From Flavobacteriales bacterium (GTDB lineage Bacteria; Bacteroidota; Bacteroidia; UBA10329): a stretch of 64,000 nucleotides of DNA. Positions within the stretch are counted from its first letter, which is position 1; each line of letters starts with the position of its first letter. The translations under genes and the position numbers were made by a program. Shown here piece after piece: positions 57,585 through 64,000 of this stretch. Under the pieces are notes generated by a model, which was given only the letters and a program-made list of their open reading frames with translations, was not told the origin of the DNA and did no database searches. The stretch spans positions 1 to 64,000 of the forward strand of contig JAIOYO010000012.1 of NCBI GenBank assembly GCA_021741075.1. The letters are read 5' to 3'.

Positions 57585-59951
57585 ATGTGGCAAACCGTTG
57601 CGCGCATCATTCTTAAAAACCGTATTGCCATTCTGGTAATTATCGGACTAATTACCATTCTGATGGGCTACAAGGCCACATCAGTAAAGATTCGCTACGA
57701 TTTTGCTGCGTTGCTGCCAATGACCGACAGCACACTAATTAACTACAAAGCCTTCAAACAGAAATTTGGAGAAGACGGGGATGTTCTAGTTATTGGCATT
57801 GAGAATGAACACCTTTTCCGAAAGGATGTGTTTGACGCTTGGTTCGATTTGGGCGAGGAAATGCGCCAATTAGAAGGCGTTGAACAAGTAGTATCTGCCG
57901 CTCGATGCTATCACTTGGTGAGGAATGATAGTCTCAAACGTTTTGACTTTAAGCTACTTAGCGAAGGAAAACCAGCCACACAAGCCGAACTAGATTCCCT
58001 CAAGGACGAAATCGTGAAACTGAAGTTTTACGATAAGCTCATGTGGGATGAAGAATCGCACATTTCGGTAATGGCCATCACCATGAATGCGAAGGTGTTA
58101 GACAGCAAGAAACGCGTTGCCCTCACCGACCGCATCATCGCCACAGGTCAGAAATACGAGGGTCGTTTAGGTTCAAAACTGCGCTACTCAGGAATGCCTT
58201 ACATCCGAAGCATTTTAGCCAAAGTGGTAGCAGACGAAATGGTGTTGTTTATACTCTACGCCATTTTGGTCACAGGCTTTATCATGCTCCTGTTCTTCCG
58301 TTCGTTTAAAGTGGTGATGGTGGCCATGTTGGTGGTTGGAATAGGCGCCATTTGGTCAATCGGACTCGTATCATTATTCGGATTTCAGCTTTCTATTTTA
58401 ACCGGACTTGTGCCACCGCTCATTATAGTAATTGGCGTAGCCAATTGTATATTCTTGCTCAACAAGTATCACACAGAATACCGCTTGCATGGCAACAAAA
58501 TAAAAGGGCTTCAGCGCGTGGTAAGAAAAGTTGGAAGGGCTACGCTTTTGACAAATGCTACAACCGCTGCTGGTTTTGCCACGTTTACTGTAGTAGAAAG
58601 TTCGGTAATGCGCGAATTTGGTGTGGTGGCAGCCACTTCCATCATGTTCATTTTTGTTCTTTCTATTCTATTGGTTCCTATCGTTTTCAGCTTTTTGAGC
58701 GAACCAAAAGCGCGACATGTAAAACACTTAGATCGCGATTATTCTAAAACATTTATTTCAAAAATTGTAGAAATAGTGCTCTCATACCGTACGCGAGTCT
58801 ATTGGTTTTTCGCAATTGTGGTTGTTATTGGAATCTATGGTATTACGCTTATTACATCGAACGGCAATATTGTGGATGATTTTCCTGAAGACAGTCCAGT
58901 GCTGGCTGACCTCGCCTTTTTTGAGAAAAATTTCAATGGTGTAATGCCTTTTGAAGTTCAAATTGACGCACTAAAACCAGACAAAGCGCTATCACCAGCC
59001 ACCTTGAAACGAATCGAAAAATTGCAAGATGCTATTTCGGCCTATCCGCAATTTTCGAGAGCCGTAAGTATGGCAGAAGTTGTAAAATCATTGAAACAGG
59101 CGTACTACGGTGGAATGCCATCAAAATACAGCCTCCCAAACGGAAGTGAACGTGGTTTTATCCTGTCTTACGCCAACAACAATGGTGATGAAGGAAAGGG
59201 AAATGACATGCTGAACAGTTTTATAGACAGTGCAAAGCAAGTAACGCGCGTCAGTTTTCAGATGAAAGATGTAGGAACAGACGAAATGGACAGACTATTG
59301 GCTGAAATCGGGCCAAGAGTTGACAGCATTTTTGCGCCAGACAAATACAAAACCTTAATGACGGGCACCTCTGTGGTGTATTTGCGCGGAACGGATTATT
59401 TAGTCAAAAACCTGTTTGTCAGTTTGGGAATTGCAGTTGTACTCATTGCCATCCTTATGGCCTTCATGTTCCGCTCTTGGCGTATGGTGGCAGTGTCACT
59501 CATCCCAAACATCATCCCACTCATAATTACGGGTGCGCTAATGGGTTTTGGAGGAATCACGATTAAGCCATCCACTATTTTGGTGTTCAGTATTGCCTTT
59601 GGTATTTCGGTAGATGATACGATTCACTTTTTGGCCAAATACCGACAAGAGTTGGAGGCCAACGCTTGGAAGATAAAACGCAGTGTAATCCTAGCATTGC
59701 ATGAAGTCGGATTAAGCATGGCTTACACGTCTATTGTGCTGTTTTTTGGGTTCTCCATTTTCAACCTTAGCACTTTTGGTGGAACCAAAGCATTAGGAAT
59801 GCTTGTTTCAATTACGCTGTTAGTGGCAATGTTCTCCAATTTAATACTGCTACCATCACTATTACTTACATTAGAGCGGTCTATGACAGACAAATACAAG
59901 AAAAATACGGTAGTGGATTCTCCCGAATCTGAAGACAAAAAATTGAGTTGA
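57585..59951 (+). CDS. MMPL/RND superfamily exporter
   Basis: Two copies of TM bundle; VFSIAFGISVDDTIHFLAKYRQEL. Confidence 0.88.
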   Translation: MWQTVARIILKNRIAILVIIGLITILMGYKATSVKIRYDFAALLPMTDSTLINYKAFKQKFGEDGDVLVIGIENEHLFRKDVFDAWFDLGEEMRQLEGVEQVVSAARCYHLVRNDSLKRFDFKLLSEGKPATQAELDSLKDEIVKLKFYDKLMWDEESHISVMAITMNAKVLDSKKRVALTDRIIATGQKYEGRLGSKLRYSGMPYIRSILAKVVADEMVLFILYAILVTGFIMLLFFRSFKVVMVAMLVVGIGAIWSIGLVSLFGFQLSILTGLVPPLIIVIGVANCIFLLNKYHTEYRLHGNKIKGLQRVVRKVGRATLLTNATTAAGFATFTVVESSVMREFGVVAATSIMFIFVLSILLVPIVFSFLSEPKARHVKHLDRDYSKTFISKIVEIVLSYRTRVYWFFAIVVVIGIYGITLITSNGNIVDDFPEDSPVLADLAFFEKNFNGVMPFEVQIDALKPDKALSPATLKRIEKLQDAISAYPQFSRAVSMAEVVKSLKQAYYGGMPSKYSLPNGSERGFILSYANNNGDEGKGNDMLNSFIDSAKQVTRVSFQMKDVGTDEMDRLLAEIGPRVDSIFAPDKYKTLMTGTSVVYLRGTDYLVKNLFVSLGIAVVLIAILMAFMFRSWRMVAVSLIPNIIPLIITGALMGFGGITIKPSTILVFSIAFGISVDDTIHFLAKYRQELEANAWKIKRSVILALHEVGLSMAYTSIVLFFGFSIFNLSTFGGTKALGMLVSITLLVAMFSNLILLPSLLLTLERSMTDKYKKNTVVDSPESEDKKLS

Positions 59952-59972
59952 GCGTTAAAAATCCATCTTAGT

Positions 59973-60833
59973 ATGAAAGGAATCATTTTGGCCGGTGGGT
60001 CTGGCACCAGGCTTCATCCGTTGACCCTTGCAGTAAGCAAGCAGCTTATGCCTGTTTACAATAAACCGATGGTTTATTATCCGCTCAGCGTATTAATGTT
60101 GGCTGGAATCCGAGAAATTCTCATCATAAGCACGCCACACGATTTGCCACACTTCGAGCGCTTGTTCGGAACTGGAGAGCAAATTGGCTGCAAATTCAGT
60201 TACAAGGTTCAAGAAATTCCGAACGGACTTGCACAGGCATTTGTACTTGGCGAGGAGTTTATCGGAAACGATAAGGTGGCTTTGGTGTTGGGAGATAATA
60301 TCTTTTACGGTCACGGCTTAGAGCAATTACTCAAATCGAACAACGACCCAGAAGGCGGGGTTGTTTATGCCTATCACGTTAGCGACCCAGAACGCTATGG
60401 TGTGGTTGAATTTGATGCTGATTTTAATGCTGTGTCTATTGAAGAAAAGCCAGTACAGCCAAAATCAAATTATGCCGTTCCTGGATTGTACTTCTACGAT
60501 AATTCGGTAGTTGAAGTGGCAAAAAACCTTAAGCCAAGTGCTCGAGGCGAATACGAAATCACAGACATCAACAAGTACTACTTAAAGGAAGGAAAACTGA
60601 AAGTAGGTCTGCTTGGAAGAGGAACTGCTTGGTTAGATACTGGTACGTTTGCTTCGTTAATGCAAGCTGGGCAGTACGTTCAAACAATAGAAGAACGACA
60701 AGGATTGGCTATTGGTTGTATTGAAGAAATCGCGTATCGCCAGAAATTCATTACTGCCGACCAACTCAGAAAAATTGCCGAACCACTCGTTAAAAGCGGT
60801 TATGGTGAGTACTTAATGAAATTGCTGAAATAA
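59973..60833 (+). CDS. rfbA: glucose-1-phosphate thymidylyltransferase
   Basis: [54 protein letters not shown]. Confidence 0.93.
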   Translation: MKGIILAGGSGTRLHPLTLAVSKQLMPVYNKPMVYYPLSVLMLAGIREILIISTPHDLPHFERLFGTGEQIGCKFSYKVQEIPNGLAQAFVLGEEFIGNDKVALVLGDNIFYGHGLEQLLKSNNDPEGGVVYAYHVSDPERYGVVEFDADFNAVSIEEKPVQPKSNYAVPGLYFYDNSVVEVAKNLKPSARGEYEITDINKYYLKEGKLKVGLLGRGTAWLDTGTFASLMQAGQYVQTIEERQGLAIGCIEEIAYRQKFITADQLRKIAEPLVKSGYGEYLMKLLK

Positions 60834-60834
60834 G

Positions 60835-61800
60835 ATGAAATATCCAGCACACATCAAGAACAAAATTCTAGTTACAGGAGGAGCAGGCTTTGTAGGAAGT
60901 GGCATGGTCTCTAAACTGATTGCAGATCCTGAAAACTATGTGGTTGTGGTAGATAGCCTACTTACAGGATCACACAAGAAAATTCCGGAAGCTGAACACG
61001 GAAATCTGCGTTTCATCAAATGCGATGTAAACGATTACAAGGATATTTCGAGTGTATTCCATGCGTATTCTTTTGATTATGTTTTCCATTATGCAGCCGT
61101 TGTAGGTGTAAAGCGTACGCTCCAAAACCCCGTAATGGTGCTAAACGATATTACGGGAATCAACAACCTACTTCTATTGTCTAAGAATACAGGTGTGAAG
61201 CGAGTATTCTACTCAAGTTCATCAGAAGTTTATGGAGAACCAGTCGAATTTCCACAGAACGAAGAGACCACGCCACTCAATTCCCGCCTTCCTTACGCTA
61301 TTGTGAAGAATGTGGGAGAGGCATACCTCAAATCCTTCCACCGCGAATTCGGTTTAGAGTACACTATTTTCCGTTTTTTCAACACGTATGGGCCCAAGCA
61401 AAGCAAAGAATTTGTGATATCTCGGTTCCTTTCTATGGCGCTTCAAAACCAAGACATCACCATTTATGGCGATGGATCTCAGACAAGAACGTTCTGCTTT
61501 ATTCAAGACAATATTGATGCGTGCTACGCGGCATTCAAGAACGATTTATATGTAAATGATGTGGTGAACATTGGAGGCGGAAACGAGCTTTCTGTTCTCG
61601 AATTGGCGAAAATTATCATCAAAGTCACCGGTTCCAGCTCAAACATAATTCACCTCCCTGCTTTGGAAGAAGGCGATATGACCCGAAGACTTCCTGATAC
61701 GAGCAAGATGAAAACGCTACTCAAGCGTGATGTGACACCACTCGAACAAGGTCTTGAATTGGTTATTCAACAAGGCCAATTTATTTCGCTTATTGATTAA
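60835..61800 (+). CDS. NAD-dependent epimerase/dehydratase (SDR)
   Basis: ILVTGGAGFVGSGMVSKLI; SSSSEVYGEP; YAIVK. Confidence 0.9.
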   Translation: MKYPAHIKNKILVTGGAGFVGSGMVSKLIADPENYVVVVDSLLTGSHKKIPEAEHGNLRFIKCDVNDYKDISSVFHAYSFDYVFHYAAVVGVKRTLQNPVMVLNDITGINNLLLLSKNTGVKRVFYSSSSEVYGEPVEFPQNEETTPLNSRLPYAIVKNVGEAYLKSFHREFGLEYTIFRFFNTYGPKQSKEFVISRFLSMALQNQDITIYGDGSQTRTFCFIQDNIDACYAAFKNDLYVNDVVNIGGGNELSVLELAKIIIKVTGSSSNIIHLPALEEGDMTRRLPDTSKMKTLLKRDVTPLEQGLELVIQQGQFISLID

Positions 61801-62769
61801 ATGAAGCAACTTCAAGGCCTTCAGGAACGGTTTGAAAAGGCATTGGAGGCGTTGGAATTACCCAGCGAACCCAAGTTTCTCTACGAGCCTATTTCCTATA
61901 CCTTGTCCAATGGCGGAAAACGAATGCGGCCACTTTTGGTGTTGCTCGGTTGTCGCATTTTCAATGAATCGGTAAACGAGGCTATTCACCCAGCCATTGG
62001 CGTAGAGCTGTTCCACAATTTCACGCTTTTGCATGACGATATCATGGACAAAGCACCGCTAAGGAGGGGTATGAAAACGGTTCACGAAAAATGGAACAAT
62101 CATGTAGCTATTCTTTCGGGCGATGCCATGTTTATTAAGGCTTATCAGGAACTGTTACAGACTAGGTTAGATGTAATTCCAAGCATTCTTACAGAGTTCA
62201 ACAAAACTGCTTTAGAGATTTGCGAAGGCCAGCAAATGGACATGGATTTTGAAACTTCGGAAGATGTTTCGATTGACAGTTACCTGAAAATGATTAGCCT
62301 CAAAACGGCAGTTCTTTTGGCAGCCTCTTTAAAGATTGGAGCAACCATTGGCGGTGCCAATAGATCCCAAGCACAATTACTGTATGATTTTGGATTGAAT
62401 GCTGGAATTGCGTTTCAGTTGCAAGACGATATTCTGGATGTATATGGCGAAAGCCAAAAAGTTGGGAAACAAAAAGGAGGCGACATCATTTCAAGCAAAA
62501 AGACTTTTCTGCTTTTGAAAGCGATGGAATTAGCAAGAGGCGAAGAGGCAGAATCACTAAAAAAGTGGCTTGCAAGTGAGTCTGAATCTGAAAAAGTAAA
62601 AGCAGTAACCGAAATCTACAGTCAACTTGGAATTCGAAAATTGGCCGAAGACCGAATGTGGGAATTTTACAACAAGGGAGTTTCTAGCTTAAACCAAGTA
62701 GAAGGGGATGAAGAATGGATTGGAAGACTTCGCACATTCTCAGAAAAACTCATGCATCGCGAATCTTAA
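61801..62769 (+). CDS. polyprenyl synthetase
   Basis: GGKRMRPLLVLL; LLHDDIMDKAPLRRG; FQLQDDILDVYG. Confidence 0.93.
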   Translation: MKQLQGLQERFEKALEALELPSEPKFLYEPISYTLSNGGKRMRPLLVLLGCRIFNESVNEAIHPAIGVELFHNFTLLHDDIMDKAPLRRGMKTVHEKWNNHVAILSGDAMFIKAYQELLQTRLDVIPSILTEFNKTALEICEGQQMDMDFETSEDVSIDSYLKMISLKTAVLLAASLKIGATIGGANRSQAQLLYDFGLNAGIAFQLQDDILDVYGESQKVGKQKGGDIISSKKTFLLLKAMELARGEEAESLKKWLASESESEKVKAVTEIYSQLGIRKLAEDRMWEFYNKGVSSLNQVEGDEEWIGRLRTFSEKLMHRES

Positions 62770-62777
62770 TGAACGAA

Positions 62778-62806
62778 ACCTAACAGGTTTTGAAAACCAC
62801 TTAGGT
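62778..62806. repeat. imperfect palindrome ACCTAACAGGTTTTGAAAACCACTTAGGT
   Basis: Arms ACCTAA/TTAGGT and GGTTTT/AAAACC. Confidence 0.8.
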
Positions 62807-62811
62807 CGGCA

Positions 62812-63198
62812 TTGCAAATGAATAATCTCCCACTTTCCGCACAAGATTTTGACCGCTACGAACGAAGCGTGGCCCTGCTCCAAGATGTAGTGGCACAGAT
62901 AAACAAGGATTTTCGCTTACAAGGTTTTGATGTGAATTTCTCTGGCGAAGGAGGAACGGCCTACAGAGAACTGTCAGACCAGTTGGCTCCCGTTATCGAA
63001 TACATGCTCGAAAATCAGACGGAAACCTTCTGGAATCTCATCTACGGCATCGACCTCAATGAGAATAAAGTAAAGCAGATTCTGTTCGGAAAGGAAGAAG
63101 TTGAAAACGCCATCGGTCAACTCACCGACCTCATCCTAAAACGAGAATTGCAAAAAGTAGTGATAAGGCATTTTTATTCGGGAAAACAATTGCCCTGA
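62812..63198 (+). CDS. conserved hypothetical protein
   Basis: Intact 128-aa ORF in operon context; no recognised domain. Confidence 0.55.
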   Translation: MQMNNLPLSAQDFDRYERSVALLQDVVAQINKDFRLQGFDVNFSGEGGTAYRELSDQLAPVIEYMLENQTETFWNLIYGIDLNENKVKQILFGKEEVENAIGQLTDLILKRELQKVVIRHFYSGKQLP

Positions 63199-63290
63199 AA
63201 AATCCGTTTCTAGTTCAATTATTGCCTTTTACGCACTACGATAATCCTATCTTTGCCGAAATTTAACAATCAGAGACCGTTCTCCCACAA

Positions 63291-64000
63291 ATGGATAAGT
63301 TCTCATACCTTTCAAACATGGATGTTTCTACTGTAGAACATCTTTATCAGTCTTACAAATCAAATCCTGACTCGGTTGCCCAAGATTGGCAGCAGTTTTT
63401 CGCTGGTTTCGATTTTGCCGAACAACTCTACGACCAGGACGATGCCAGTTTTGGTATTCCTGCCAACGTAAAAAAGGAATTTGATGTCATTAACCTCATC
63501 AACGGTTATCGAAAGAGCGGACATCTTTTTACTAAGACAAACCCAGTAAGGGAAAGGAGAAAATATACGCCTACGCTCGCCAAGGAAAATTTCGAGTTAA
63601 CCGATGCAGACCTCGATACCACTTTCCGTGCAGGAACAATGATTGGCATTGGCCCAGCGCCTCTGCGTCAAATTATTGAACATCTTGAAGCCACATACTG
63701 CCAAAGTATCGGGGTAGAATATATGTACATCCGCAGACCAGAAGTGGTTGAATGGATACAAAAAATGCTCGAAACCAATAGAAATCAACCAGATTTTACG
63801 TTGGATGAGAAGAAGCAAGTGCTAAAAAAATTGAGTCAGGCTGTACTTTTCGAAGAGTTTCTTGGAAAAAAATTTACAGGGCAGAAGCGATTCTCATTAG
63901 AAGGTGCAGAGTCGCTAATTCCGGCTATGGATATGGTAGTGGAGGAAGGCTCGCGCTTAGGTATTGAGGAGTTCGTAATTGGGATGGCACATCGTGGTAG
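63291..64000 (+). CDS. sucA: 2-oxoglutarate dehydrogenase E1 component, 5' part (continues beyond window)
   Basis: Manual translation MDKFSYLSNMDVSTVEHLYQSYKSNPDSVAQDWQQFFAGF...FLGKKFTGQKRFSLEGAESLIPAMDMVVEEGSRLGIEEFVIGMAHRG. Confidence 0.93.
   Translation, partial: MDKFSYLSNMDVSTVEHLYQSYKSNPDSVAQDWQQFFAGFDFAEQLYDQDDASFGIPANVKKEFDVINLINGYRKSGHLFTKTNPVRERRKYTPTLAKENFELTDADLDTTFRAGTMIGIGPAPLRQIIEHLEATYCQSIGVEYMYIRRPEVVEWIQKMLETNRNQPDFTLDEKKQVLKKLSQAVLFEEFLGKKFTGQKRFSLEGAESLIPAMDMVVEEGSRLGIEEFVIGMAHRG

Overview
The 64 kb window is a Bacteroidota-like chromosome segment, judged from T9SS-type sorting ends, SusC/TonB-style receptors, Sec/lipoprotein denitrification enzymes and a clade II nos layout. 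The central feature (about 15.4-48.9 kb) is a denitrification supercluster covering nitrite to N2. It holds a porin-nirK(cyt c fusion)-nirV-SCO operon, norCB, norQD, two poly-TM NO-associated proteins, ric, a TetR/RND efflux block, hemerythrin/truncated globin/Rrf2, nosYFDL, nosZ, cyt c, a fasciclin lipoprotein, a Crp/Fnr regulator, and a probable copper-acquisition operon (OprC/NosA-like receptor with CxxxM, Met/His-rich lipoprotein, small CHC protein). Flanks carry an MmeI-like type IIL restriction-modification gene overlapping a trypsin-like protease gene, tnaA-queD, nadBA, ctaA, class II nrdJ, a TonB receptor plus two-component pair, and sugar nucleotide, polyprenyl and sucA genes. Non-coding highlights: two unrelated 21-bp tandem arrays; a cluster of interspersed elements at 28.19-28.41 kb that includes a structured-RNA-like motif; three bulged or perfect palindromes built around AGGTTTTNGAAAACCT-like cores; and a recurrent TGAY-N4-ATCAT (Crp/Fnr-type) motif upstream of several respiratory operons. 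The strongest candidates for something new are (1) the nos-linked copper uptake operon placed under the same Fnr-like motif, (2) the MmeI-protease pair with a low-GC target-recognition domain, and (3) the heme-copper-oxidase-like/NnrS-like membrane pair. No database search or computation was run; product names come from reading motifs.
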